The translations under genes were made by a program, and so were the position numbers. Below are positions 15,614-24,682 of a DNA stretch of 38,720 nt, piece after piece. Each line of letters starts with the position of its first letter. The stretch's first letter is position 1. Location of the stretch: NCBI GenBank assembly GCA_036675505.1, contig JAKFEW010000117.1:1-38720 (forward strand), read 5' to 3'. The stretch is from JAKFEW01 sp036675505. GTDB taxonomy: Bacteria > Cyanobacteriota > Sericytochromatia > S15B-MN24 > JAQBPE01. Below the pieces are notes generated by a model that was given only the letters and a program-made list of their open reading frames with translations, made no database searches and had not been told where the DNA came from.

Positions 15614-18600
15614 GGCGCCGTTGGCGCCGCCAGCGCGTTGTTACGGAAGACCTCGGCGAGGCCCGCGTCGAACGCGCATTCGGCGCCAATCAACTCGGCC
15701 ACGAGCTGGTTCTCGCCATCGAGGAAAGCCACATCGGCCGTCGCCGTGCCGGCCTTGCGCTCGGTGACGCGCGCGAGGACGCGCGTGCCGCCTGAAGGGA
15801 ACGGTCCGTACTGCCGGTAGCCGGCCGCGCGGCAGGGCAGGCACGGGGCGCCGAGCGTTTCCACGCTCCAGAGGATCAGCAGCTGGAACGCGGCGTCGAG
15901 CGCCAACGGGTCGGTGATCCAGGCGTCGCGCAGCGGCGCCTGGACCCACGCGGCGGGTGCACGGGCGGCCTTCACCCGGCCGATCACGCCGTCAGGTCCG
16001 ATCGCCTCGATCGCCGTGATGCCGCGGAACTCCGGGCCGTGGAACAGGACCTGGCGGTAGGCTTCCTGCGCGCCGCGCGCGTAGGCGCCCGCGCCCTCGC
16101 CGCCCGCCCATTCACCCGACCAGTGGCCGGTCGGCGGCGACGCGGGCGCGGGGCCCAGCAACACCGTCGCCCGGGCATGGGGCTGATCGCGCGCGTCGCC
16201 GCGCAGCTCGACCGCCGCCGCCAGCTCGCCGTTCGAGCCGATCGCCATCCCGGCATCGAAGCGGACGCCGTATGGCTCGCTGTCGAGCACCACGCCCTTG
16301 AACACGGCGAAGTCGGCGAGGCCGCGGAAGGCCAGGCCCGGGTTCGCGTGCAAGGCGGCATGCGCCATCCACTCGACGATCACCGCGACCGGCAGCACGG
16401 CCTTGCCGTTCATGACGTGGGACGCGAGGAACGGATGCGTCCGAACGGCCAGGTCGCTCCGGAACGCGGTGCGCAGCCGCTGGGCTGGCTGGGCTGGCTG
16501 GGTTGCCTGAGTTGCTGGGGGCGCCGGGGTTGCCGGGGCCACCACGGCCGCCCGATGACCGTAGGGAACCAGCGAAGCTGGATCGCCGCCCCTCGGCGCG
16601 CCCGGCGGGGTGCCGAGCACGACCAGCTCGACGGCGCCGGGCCGGGCGCGCGACAGCTCGTCGGCGAGCCACGCCGCGCCACCTTCCAGCGGCACCACGC
16701 CCACGCCCTCCTCGGCGAAGAGGCGCTTGAGCGCGGGCGTCACCATCCCGCCATCCCAGGGGCCCCAATCGACGCTGAGCACGCGGCAGCCGGGCCGCGT
16801 CGCCGCGAGCCGGCGCGCCGCCTTGTTGAGCAGCTCGTTGGCCATCGCGTAGTCGGCCTGGCCGACGCGGCCGCAGCGGGCCGTGACGGAGGAGAAGAGC
16901 ACGATCGCCTTCGCCTCGTCGAGCGCGAGCGCGCCGAGCAGGGCGCGCAGGCCCGCGATCTTGGTGTCGAAGACCTGGTCGAACTGGGCCTGGGTCTTGT
17001 CGAGGATCAGCTTGTCGGCGAGCACGCCGGCACCGTGCACGAGGCCGCGCACGGGCCCGTGGGCCGCGCGAAGCTCGGCGAGCGCCGCCGCGACGGCCGC
17101 GGGGTCCCGCACGTCGACGGCGACGTAGCGCGCCGTCACGCCGAGTGCCTCGAGCCGCGCGAGCGTGGTGCCCACTTCGCGCGCCGCCGCGATCGCGCGC
17201 CAGCGCGCCTCGATCTCACGGGGCGCGACCGGGCCGTCGGCTTGCGCGGCGATCGCCTTCTTCACGTCGGCCTCGTCCGCGACGCCCTCGAGCCATGCGG
17301 GCTCGGCAGCCGGCAGCGGCGTGCGGCCGAGCAGCGCGAGCGTGGGCCGGTAAGCCCGCGCCAACGCCACGGCCACTTCAGCGGTGACGCCGCGTGCCCC
17401 GCCGGTCACGACGACGAGATCGCCGGCCGCGAGCGGCGCGTCGCCGGCGGGCGCAGGGCCCGCCTCGACGAGCTCGAGACCCAGCCGGCCGGCCGGGCCG
17501 AGGCCCACCTCGGTGGGTCCCTCGAGGAAGAGCTCCGCCACCACCGCGGCGGCGGCCTCCGCGTCCTCCCAGCCGACATGGACGTCGAGGGCCTGAACGA
17601 CCACCTCCGGCCACTCGAGGCCGGCGGTCTTCGCGAGGCCCGCGAGCGCGCCGGCGGCGGGGTTGTACGCGGCGTCGACCTGGGCGCAGCCGAAGGCCCC
17701 ATCGAGACGGCTGACGGTGGCGAGCCAGGCCCCGGTACGCTTGCCTGCCGCGCGCAGCGAGGGCCCGGCGTGGGCGACCAGGCGGAAGGCGGCCTTGAGC
17801 ATGGCCTCGTCGGCTTCGGACCAGGCCGCGTCGGTGCCCGTCGGGCCGATGACGATCAAGCCCGCGAGCGAACCCCGCGCCGGCAGCTCATCGAGCGCGT
17901 CGAGCGAGAGCCGCCCGACCTGGTAGCCGAGCGCGGTCAGGCGATCGGTGACGGCGGCGGCGAGGCCGGCGCCGGTCGGGCCGGCGACCCACACTTCGGA
18001 GCTGAAGGGTGCCTTGGGCGATGGGCTCGGCGAGCCATCACCGAGGGCCACGGGCACGGGCATGTCGCAGACGAGGCCGTGCACGGCCGCGGGATCGGCG
18101 GCGCCTGTGAGGGGCATGGGCGGCAGGTCCGGCGAGGTGGGCGCCACCACCGCGCTCGCGACCGGCATGGCGGTCGGGGCGACCGCGGGCGCCGCGGCGG
18201 CCGTCGGCGTTGCGGCGCCCGGCGGCGTTGCGGCGGCCGTAGGCGTTGCGGGCGCTGCGATCGAATCGGGCGCTGAGGCCGCGAGGGCAGGCCCGGTGCC
18301 GGCCAGGGCCGCGATCACGTCGCCGAGCGTGGCGAGCGTGCCCAGGGCGTCCGGACGTAGCGCCGGGGCGTCGGGAAGCCGCTCGGCGAGGGTCGAGAGG
18401 ATCTCGACACGCTTGATCGAGTCGATGCCGAGATCCGCTTCGAGCGCCATCGACGGCTCGAGGGTCTCGGTCGGGTAGCCGGTCTTCTCGGCCACGACCG
18501 CGATCACGGTCTGCGCGACGCCGCTGCCCGCTGAGGCTTGAACGGCGGCCCGCGCGAACGTCAGCGCCAGCGCCACGTCGCGCAGCGTCGCGAGCGTGCC

Positions 18601-21600
18601 GGCCTGGTCCGCGGCGATCGGCGCCGCGCCCGGCAGGCGTTCCGCGAGGGCCGACAAAATTTCGACCCGCTTGATCGAATCGATGCCGAGATCGGCCTCG
18701 AGCGCCATGTCGAGCTCGAGCGTCTCCGGCGGGTAACCCGTCTTGTCCGCCACGACCGCGAGCAGCACGGGCAGGACGTCGCCCGTGGGGGCCACGGAGG
18801 TCGCAGGAGCGGGCGTCGCCTCGGCGTTCGGCGTGCCGCCGGCGGTGGCGCCACCGGCCGCGGCGCCGCCCGCCGGCGCGAGCAGGGCCGCGACGTCGCG
18901 CAGCGTGGCGACGGCACCGAGGCGGTCGGGGGCCACGGGCGCGGTGCCCGGCAGGCGCTCGGCCAGCGCGGACATGATTTCGACGCGCTTGATCGAATCG
19001 ATGCCCAGGTCCGCCTCGAGGGCCATGTCGAGGTCGAGCGTCTCGGCGGGGTAGCCGGTCTTCTCGGCGACGACCGCGACCACCGCCGCGACCGTATCCG
19101 CGGCCGCGGCGCCGACCACTGGCGCCTGGCCAGGCGCCGCGGGCACCGCCGAGGCGGGCGCGCCGGCATCCGGGGTGCCGGCGCTGAGCGCTGCCGCGAC
19201 CTCGGCCAGCGTGTGGAGGGTGCCCAGCTGCTCGGGGCGGATGATCGGCGCCTGGGGCAGGCGCTCGGCGAGGGCCGACATGATTTCGACCCGCTTGATC
19301 GAGTCGATGCCGAGATCGGCCTCGAGCGCCATCTCCGGGCTCAGGGTCGCGGTCGGGTAGCCGGTCTTCTCGGACACGACGGCGAGCAGGACGGGCATGA
19401 CCGAGGTCGCGACCGCGGGCGTGGGGACGGCTGCCGGTGTGAGGGCGGCCACCGGCATAGGCGCGACGACCGGCGTGGGCGGAGGGGGTGCCGCCGAACT
19501 CGATGTCACCTGGCTCGACGCGGCGACCGGCACGGACGCGACAGCCACGGGGCGCGGCGGCGCGCCACCGTCCAGGCGGCCGAGCAGGTCGCGCTGGTGG
19601 TCGATCAGGGTCTTGAAGGCATCCTGCGCGGCCTGCTGGCCTTCGAGGAACGTCCGATGCAGCTGCGCGGTCTGCTCCTGCATCTTCTGCCAGGCGGCGA
19701 GCGTATCGCTGGCGGCCTTCACGGCCTCGGACATGGTGGCGTCGTCGCGCACAGCCGGCGCCGGAAGCGGCGCTGCAACCGGTATCGCGGCCGACACGGG
19801 CGTAGGCCCGGGAGCCGGATGGTGCCCATTTACCCCATTCGCCCCATTCATTCCACCCATTCCACTCTGGCCATGCGCGCCGTTCTGCCCGCCAACCGCC
19901 TTCACCGCCACAGGTTCGCCAACGGCCTTTACCGCAACCGGCTCGCCGACCGGCATCCCGGCGTGCGGCGCCGCACCGTTCCCCGCCGTCGGACGCGGCG
20001 GCCGGGCCGGCCGGGCGCTGCGGTGGTTCGCGCCGCTGATCGGCACGGCCATCTTCGGCGCCTTCCGCGCCCGCAAAGGCGCCACGGTCGCCTCGCCGCC
20101 CTGCCAGCCCCTGAGTGCGACGCGGTGGCCATGCGCCGCCAGCGCGGCGAGGACCCGTGCCAGGTCAGCGAGGCCGGGTTTCCAGCCTGCCGACGCGTCC
20201 ACGGCGATCGCCACGCAGGGCCGATCACCCAACACGGCCTTGACGAGGCCGGTCAGACGCGCGCCCGGGCCGATTTCGAGGAACGTCCGGGCGCCCGCGG
20301 CGTACATCGCCTCGATCTGCGCCACCCACTCCACGGGGCGAGCCAGCTGGCCGGCCAGCAGCGCGCGGGCCTCCTCGTCGGCCGCCGGGTACGGCGCGCC
20401 GGAGGTGTTGGCGTAGACCGGGAAGCGGCCCGCGGGCATCGCCACCGTCGCCAACGCCGCCGCGAATTCGGCTTCGGCGCCCGCCACCAGCGGGCTGTGG
20501 AACGCCGCGCCCACGGGCAGGCGCACGGTGCGCACGCCACGGCCTGTGAGTGCGGCCTCGGCGGCGGCGATCGCCGCCGTCGGGCCGGCCACCACCACCT
20601 GAGTCGGCGCGTTCTTGTTCGCCACCACGAGCTCGGGCCCGAGCTCGGCCAGCCAGGCGGCGACCTGGTCCGCCGCGGCCGACACCGCGATCATCGCGCC
20701 CCGATCGCCGCCATCGCCCGCCATCAGGCGGCCGCGCAGCACAGACAAGGCGAAGAACTCGGCCTCGGTCAGGCGGCCCGCCGCCGCGAGCGCGGTCAGC
20801 TCGCCGTAGCTGTGGCCGGCCACGCAGGCCGGCGCCAGGCCGAAGGCCTCGAGCACACGCCAGGCGCCGAGGCTCGCCGCGCCGATCGCCGGCTGGGCCA
20901 CCTCCGTCGCTCGCAGCGCGTCCGCCTGCGCCGAGCGGGCCGCCTCGTCCCAGGCGGTCGTCGGGATCATCCTGTCGACGAGCCGCATGCCGTGCGCCCG
21001 CTCGGTGCCGCCCGCGAACGCGTCCTCGGCGGCCTCGAGCGCGGCGAGCGCCGCCGGGAACACGCAGGCCAGATCGCGGCCCATGCCGGGGTACTGCGCG
21101 CCCTGCCCCGGAAACACCGCCGCGAGCTCGCCCGCCGGGGCGCCCACGCCATAGCACGCCCCGTCGGGCGTCTGGAAGGGCTCGCCTTCAGCGACGCGCG
21201 CGCGCAGCGCCGACAGCGTGCCCGCGAGGTCGGTGGCGCCCCGCTCGACCACGAAGGCGAGGCGATGGGCCGCGGCCGAATCGAAGGCGGCGCGGTCGTC
21301 GGTGGCCGCGATGCGCAGGGCGTCCCAGGCCATGTCGGGCGTGTAGCGGCCCAGCCGCTCGAGCAGGGCGTCGCGCGTCGGCGCGCCGATCGCCACCAGC
21401 TCTGTCTGGCCGTCCCAGTCCGCGCCGGGCTTGGCCGGGTCATGCTCCTCGAGCACCAGGTGGAAGTTGCTGCCGCCGAAGCCGAAGGAGGAGACCGCCG
21501 CACGGCGGGGGTGAGCGGCCCGCTTCAGCCAGGGCCGTGGCTTGGCGGTCAGGTAGAAGGGCGAGACCGACTCCGCGAGCGGCGCGAGCGGCTGGGCGAC

Positions 21601-22848
21601 CTTGATCGTGGGCGGCAACACCTTGTGGTGCAACGCCAGCGCGGCCTTGATCAGGCCGGCCGCGCCCGCCGCCGCCTTGGTGTGGCCGATCTGGCTCTTC
21701 ACCGAGCCGAGCGCGACCCATCCACCGCCCGCCGGCGCCTCGCCGTAGACGCTGCGCAGCGCCGCGACCTCGATCGCGTCGCCGACCTTGGTGCCCGTGC
21801 CATGGCCCTCGACCAGCTCGACGGTGCTCGGCGCGATGCCCGTCTCGCTGTAGGCCGCCTCGAGCGCGCGGCGCTGGCCGTCGCTGTCGGGGGCGTAGAT
21901 GGCCTTGCCGCGGCCATCGCTGGCGGTGCCCACGCCCTTGAGCACGGCGAAGATGCGATCGCCGTCGCGCTCGGCGTCCGCCAAACGCTTGAGCACGACC
22001 ATGCCCACGCCCTCGCCCAGGATCGTGCCGTCGCCGGCCGCGTCGTACGGCCGCACGTCGCCGCTCGGCGAGAGCGCCGGCGTCTTGGAGAAGCACATGT
22101 ACATGAAAATGTCGTTGAACGCATCGACGCCGCCTGTGACCACCATCGAGGCCTTGCCTGAGGCGAGCTCGAGCGAGGCGAGGTGGATCGCCGAGAGCGA
22201 GCTCGCGCAGGCCGCGTCCACGACGCAGTTCGTGCCGCCCAGGTCGAGGCGGTTCGCGATGCGGCCGGCGACGACGTTGCCGAGCAGGCCCGGGAACGAG
22301 GCCTCCTGCCACGGCACGTACATGTCGCCGATGCGCGCCACCACGTCTTCCGCGACGTCGCCGGACACGCCGGCCTCGGCCAGCGCCTTGCGCCACTGCG
22401 GGTGCCCGAGCCGGGCGCCGAGCGGCACCACCAGCTGCAGCGTGCCGGTCACGCCGAGCACGACGCTCACCCGCGAGCGGTCCCAGGTCCGATCATGGCC
22501 GTAGCCCGCGCTCTCGAGCGCCTGGCTCGCCACCACCAGGCCGAGCAGCTGCGCCGCATCCGTCGCCTCGAGCGCGTTCGGCGCGATGCCGAAGGCCGCG
22601 GGGTCGAAGGGCACGGGCTCCAGGAACCCGCCGCGCTTCGCGTAGGTGAAGTCGGGCTTCTTGGGGTCGGCGTCGAAGTAGTCGTCGGGCGACCAGTGGC
22701 TCGCCGGAATCGGACCGATGCCGTCCACGCCCTGTTTGATGTTCGCCCAGTACATGCCGAGCGAGCCCGCGCGCGGAAACAGGCAGGCCATGCCGACGAT
22801 GGCGATGGGCACGGCGTGGGGCTGGGCGGTCAGGTTCTCGGGGGTCAT
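15610..22848 (-). CDS. pfaA: PfaA-like megasynthase: KS-AT-4xACP-KR-DH
   Basis: The 2412-aa multidomain secondary-lipid synthase has these domains in order: ketosynthase (about 12-460, Cys214 in DAACASS); malonyl-type acyltransferase (about 575-880, Ser680 in GHSYGEL); a flexible linker with a 9-residue tandem repeat (968-985), a Gly/Asn-rich stretch and a helical segment; four nearly identical ACPs with phosphopantetheine serines at 1183, 1285, 1391 and 1477 (each LGIDSIKRVEI); ketoreductase (glycine motif TGGARG near 1813, Tyr2000 in DYAMAN); and a C-terminal PKS-type dehydratase (His2138 in HPFLASH). Tandem ACPs of this type are the hallmark of Pfa synthases. I chose ATG 22848 with GAGGA five bases upstream, 23 bp after the pfaD stop. 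The open frame continues upstream only as a pfaD shadow. No phosphopantetheinyl transferase is seen in the window. Confidence 0.95.
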   Translation of the reverse strand: MTPENLTAQPHAVPIAIVGMACLFPRAGSLGMYWANIKQGVDGIGPIPASHWSPDDYFDADPKKPDFTYAKRGGFLEPVPFDPAAFGIAPNALEATDAAQLLGLVVASQALESAGYGHDRTWDRSRVSVVLGVTGTLQLVVPLGARLGHPQWRKALAEAGVSGDVAEDVVARIGDMYVPWQEASFPGLLGNVVAGRIANRLDLGGTNCVVDAACASSLSAIHLASLELASGKASMVVTGGVDAFNDIFMYMCFSKTPALSPSGDVRPYDAAGDGTILGEGVGMVVLKRLADAERDGDRIFAVLKGVGTASDGRGKAIYAPDSDGQRRALEAAYSETGIAPSTVELVEGHGTGTKVGDAIEVAALRSVYGEAPAGGGWVALGSVKSQIGHTKAAAGAAGLIKAALALHHKVLPPTIKVAQPLAPLAESVSPFYLTAKPRPWLKRAAHPRRAAVSSFGFGGSNFHLVLEEHDPAKPGADWDGQTELVAIGAPTRDALLERLGRYTPDMAWDALRIAATDDRAAFDSAAAHRLAFVVERGATDLAGTLSALRARVAEGEPFQTPDGACYGVGAPAGELAAVFPGQGAQYPGMGRDLACVFPAALAALEAAEDAFAGGTERAHGMRLVDRMIPTTAWDEAARSAQADALRATEVAQPAIGAASLGAWRVLEAFGLAPACVAGHSYGELTALAAAGRLTEAEFFALSVLRGRLMAGDGGDRGAMIAVSAAADQVAAWLAELGPELVVANKNAPTQVVVAGPTAAIAAAEAALTGRGVRTVRLPVGAAFHSPLVAGAEAEFAAALATVAMPAGRFPVYANTSGAPYPAADEEARALLAGQLARPVEWVAQIEAMYAAGARTFLEIGPGARLTGLVKAVLGDRPCVAIAVDASAGWKPGLADLARVLAALAAHGHRVALRGWQGGEATVAPLRARKAPKMAVPISGANHRSARPARPPRPTAGNGAAPHAGMPVGEPVAVKAVGEPVAVKAVGGQNGAHGQSGMGGMNGANGVNGHHPAPGPTPVSAAIPVAAPLPAPAVRDDATMSEAVKAASDTLAAWQKMQEQTAQLHRTFLEGQQAAQDAFKTLIDHQRDLLGRLDGGAPPRPVAVASVPVAASSQVTSSSAAPPPPTPVVAPMPVAALTPAAVPTPAVATSVMPVLLAVVSEKTGYPTATLSPEMALEADLGIDSIKRVEIMSALAERLPQAPIIRPEQLGTLHTLAEVAAALSAGTPDAGAPASAVPAAPGQAPVVGAAAADTVAAVVAVVAEKTGYPAETLDLDMALEADLGIDSIKRVEIMSALAERLPGTAPVAPDRLGAVATLRDVAALLAPAGGAAAGGATAGGTPNAEATPAPATSVAPTGDVLPVLLAVVADKTGYPPETLELDMALEADLGIDSIKRVEILSALAERLPGAAPIAADQAGTLATLRDVALALTFARAAVQASAGSGVAQTVIAVVAEKTGYPTETLEPSMALEADLGIDSIKRVEILSTLAERLPDAPALRPDALGTLATLGDVIAALAGTGPALAASAPDSIAAPATPTAAATPPGAATPTAAAAPAVAPTAMPVASAVVAPTSPDLPPMPLTGAADPAAVHGLVCDMPVPVALGDGSPSPSPKAPFSSEVWVAGPTGAGLAAAVTDRLTALGYQVGRLSLDALDELPARGSLAGLIVIGPTGTDAAWSEADEAMLKAAFRLVAHAGPSLRAAGKRTGAWLATVSRLDGAFGCAQVDAAYNPAAGALAGLAKTAGLEWPEVVVQALDVHVGWEDAEAAAAVVAELFLEGPTEVGLGPAGRLGLELVEAGPAPAGDAPLAAGDLVVVTGGARGVTAEVAVALARAYRPTLALLGRTPLPAAEPAWLEGVADEADVKKAIAAQADGPVAPREIEARWRAIAAAREVGTTLARLEALGVTARYVAVDVRDPAAVAAALAELRAAHGPVRGLVHGAGVLADKLILDKTQAQFDQVFDTKIAGLRALLGALALDEAKAIVLFSSVTARCGRVGQADYAMANELLNKAARRLAATRPGCRVLSVDWGPWDGGMVTPALKRLFAEEGVGVVPLEGGAAWLADELSRARPGAVELVVLGTPPGAPRGGDPASLVPYGHRAAVVAPATPAPPATQATQPAQPAQRLRTAFRSDLAVRTHPFLASHVMNGKAVLPVAVIVEWMAHAALHANPGLAFRGLADFAVFKGVVLDSEPYGVRFDAGMAIGSNGELAAAVELRGDARDQPHARATVLLGPAPASPPTGHWSGEWAGGEGAGAYARGAQEAYRQVLFHGPEFRGITAIEAIGPDGVIGRVKAARAPAAWVQAPLRDAWITDPLALDAAFQLLILWSVETLGAPCLPCRAAGYRQYGPFPSGGTRVLARVTERKAGTATADVAFLDGENQLVAELIGAECAFDAGLAEVFRNNALAAPTAP
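19894..19947 (-). repeat. 27-bp tandem duplication in the PfaA linker
   Basis: Two adjacent 27-bp units (19921-19947 and 19894-19920) both encode the nonapeptide GEPVAVKAV (residues 968-985). They differ at several third codon positions, so the duplication is not very recent. It lies in the flexible AT-to-ACP linker, followed by a Gly/Asn/Met-rich segment. Confidence 0.85.
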
Positions 22849-22871
22849 CGGGGTCCTCGGGGTCGGGTCGA

Positions 22872-24530
22872 TCAGGCCAGGCAGGCGGCGAGCGCGTCGT
22901 CGGTCAAAACGCGGCCGGCCGCCAGCGCGGGCGGCAACGTGAGGCCGGCTGCCGCGGCCTGGGGCCGAAGCATGTCGAGGCGGCGCAGCGCGCAGGCCCC
23001 CACGAGCAGGTTGAGCGCGACGTGCGCGACGCGCCGCTCCGCGGGCGCGGCCAGGTGGCTGCCTTTCGTCCATTCGTTGAAGGCGCCCATCGCCGGCCCA
23101 CACCAGACCTGGTAATCCAGCTTGCGGGTCGGCTCGCCGGCGTTGGCCCAGCGCGAGGCGTGGCCGAGGTACCAGCGGAACACGAGCGCCATCTTGTGCT
23201 TGGGATCGCGCTCCGCGCGGGTCACCTGGTTGGGGTCGCGCGTGGCGAAGTAAGCGCGCGTCTCCTCCCAGATCGTCTCGAGCGGCGCGCGGAAGAGATC
23301 GCGCTCGAGCGCCGTCCGCTGGTCCGCCGGGATCTCGTCGAGGCCCGCATGGGCGCGGTAGAGCTCGTAGAGCTTGGCCGCCCGCATCGGGAACATCGTG
23401 CCGCGCTTGAGCACCTGCACCTTCACGCCCATCTCGAACATGTCGCCGGCCGGTGCCATCGCGACGTCGGCCTGCTGCGCCCCCGCCAGCATCTCGCGCA
23501 CCGCGTCCGAGCTGCCGGACTCCACGCAGGCCTGGTTGATCGAGCCCGTGACCACGAAAGCCGCGCCCATCGCGAAGGCCGCCGCCACGCCCTGCGGCGT
23601 GGCGACGCCGCCCGCGAGCCCGACCCGCGGCGCGACGGCGTAGCCGTGCCTGGCCTGCATGGCATCGCGCAAGGCGAGCATCGTGGGGAACAGCGCGATC
23701 GCCGGCCGGTTGTCGGTATGGCCGCCCGAGTCGGCCTCGGCCGTCAGGTCCTCGGCCACCGGCACGCGGGCGGCGAGCGCGGCTTGCTCCGCCGTCAGCC
23801 AACCGCGCTCGACGCACTGCTTCAACATCGCCTCGGGCGCCGGCGTGAGGAACTTCGAGGCCACCTCCACGCGCGAGATCTTGGCGATCACGCGGTTCGG
23901 CGTCACCACGGCGCCGTCCGGGCCCAGGTGGATGCCGGCCGTCCGGTAGCGCACCAGCGGGAGGGTGAGATCGAGGTAGGCCGCGGCCTCCACCAGCTTC
24001 ACGCCCTTGCGGAGATACAACTCGACGGTCGCCATCTCGTGGTCCGGCTCGTTCGGCGCGTGCAGCAAGTTGAAGCCATACGGGCCGTCGCCCACAGCCG
24101 CCTGCACGCGGTCGATCGCCGCCTCGACGCGCGCGAGCGGCAGGCCGCCCGCGCCGAAGAAGCCGAGCATGCCGGCCCGGCTCATCGCCTCGACGACCGC
24201 CTCCGAGCCGATGCCGTTCGCCATCGCGCCGGCGACGTACGCGTAGCGCAGCCCATACGCCGCGCAGAACGCCGGATCACCCAGGTGCTCGGGCTTCAGG
24301 CCGGGTGCGATGCCGAAGAGCGCTTCGGCGTCGGCGGGCGGCGCCGAGCCCACGCCCATCTCGCCGCCCGCGGCGAGCGCCGCCGCGGCGCCCGCCGACA
24401 CGAGCGCCAGGGGCGTCCCGAGACGCCAGAGCAGATCGGCCATCGCGCCCGATTCGGCGGTGGACGAGGCGCCGGAAGGGCGCCACCAACCCAGGGCGGC
24501 GCGCGTGCGCGCGGACGCTAGCAACGACAA
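22872..24530 (-). CDS. pfaD: PfaD-like enoyl reductase (FMN, 2-nitropropane dioxygenase fold)
   Basis: The 552-aa trans-acting enoyl reductase of Pfa synthases reduces selected double bonds during chain extension and so helps set the unsaturation pattern. Family motifs seen: VKYAYVAGAMANGI-like segment (LRYAYVAGAMANGI), ADSGGHTDNRP, LAGGVATPQG, GSINQACVESG and ADMFEMGVKVQVLKRG. The start is not an ATG. I chose TTG 24530 because AGGAG lies 8 bases upstream and the length then matches Shewanella PfaD (about 540 aa). A longer open frame to 24638 would run back into the -35 box. It is the first gene of the operon; pfaA follows after 23 bp. Confidence 0.92.
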   Translation of the reverse strand: MSLLASARTRAALGWWRPSGASSTAESGAMADLLWRLGTPLALVSAGAAAALAAGGEMGVGSAPPADAEALFGIAPGLKPEHLGDPAFCAAYGLRYAYVAGAMANGIGSEAVVEAMSRAGMLGFFGAGGLPLARVEAAIDRVQAAVGDGPYGFNLLHAPNEPDHEMATVELYLRKGVKLVEAAAYLDLTLPLVRYRTAGIHLGPDGAVVTPNRVIAKISRVEVASKFLTPAPEAMLKQCVERGWLTAEQAALAARVPVAEDLTAEADSGGHTDNRPAIALFPTMLALRDAMQARHGYAVAPRVGLAGGVATPQGVAAAFAMGAAFVVTGSINQACVESGSSDAVREMLAGAQQADVAMAPAGDMFEMGVKVQVLKRGTMFPMRAAKLYELYRAHAGLDEIPADQRTALERDLFRAPLETIWEETRAYFATRDPNQVTRAERDPKHKMALVFRWYLGHASRWANAGEPTRKLDYQVWCGPAMGAFNEWTKGSHLAAPAERRVAHVALNLLVGACALRRLDMLRPQAAAAGLTLPPALAAGRVLTDDALAACLA

Positions 24531-24617
24531 GGCGGGAGCTCCTACTTCGACGTGGTGCGACGGTTCCCGCCGGCCGACAACGCGAATGACACCAGCCGAG
24601 CGAGGTACAGGGGTCCC

Positions 24618-24646
24618 ATTATCCCGCTTGGCGCGCAAAATCTCAA
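24618..24646 (-). promoter_or_regulatory. Sigma70-type promoter of the Pfa-Ole operon
   Basis: On the minus strand TTGAGA (24646-24641) and GATAAT (24623-24618) are separated by exactly 17 bp. Transcription would start near 24611, giving a leader of about 80 nt before the TTG start of pfaD. It is the only good promoter seen upstream of the operon. Read-through from the aminotransferase gene 152 bp upstream is also possible, since no terminator is visible there. Confidence 0.65.
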
Positions 24647-24682
24647 GCGCGGGCGATCGAGCGGCCGCGGCGCGACCGGGCC

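Noticed and set aside
8909..15820. A 2303-codon open frame on the plus strand opposite the second megasynthase
   Set aside because: It is the antisense mirror of a real gene in very G+C-rich DNA, is Arg/Ala/His-rich, has no domain motifs and no ribosome site, while the minus strand encodes intact KS, AT and hotdog motifs.
18400..19420. Regularly spaced repeats resembling a CRISPR or satellite array
   Set aside because: The repeats are the four ACP domains; spacing is protein-domain sized and the frame is continuous.
18538..22161. A 1207-codon plus-strand open frame opposite pfaA
   Set aside because: Low-complexity Arg/Gly/His-rich shadow of the KS-AT-ACP coding region; no recognisable domain.
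8786..24530. Alternative reading of the locus as a heterocyst-glycolipid or enediyne-type synthase
   Set aside because: Four tandem Pfa-type ACPs, PfaD-type ER and FabA-type double hotdogs fit Pfa synthases best, and oleABCD follows; no enediyne or glycosyltransferase genes are present. The exact product remains unproven.
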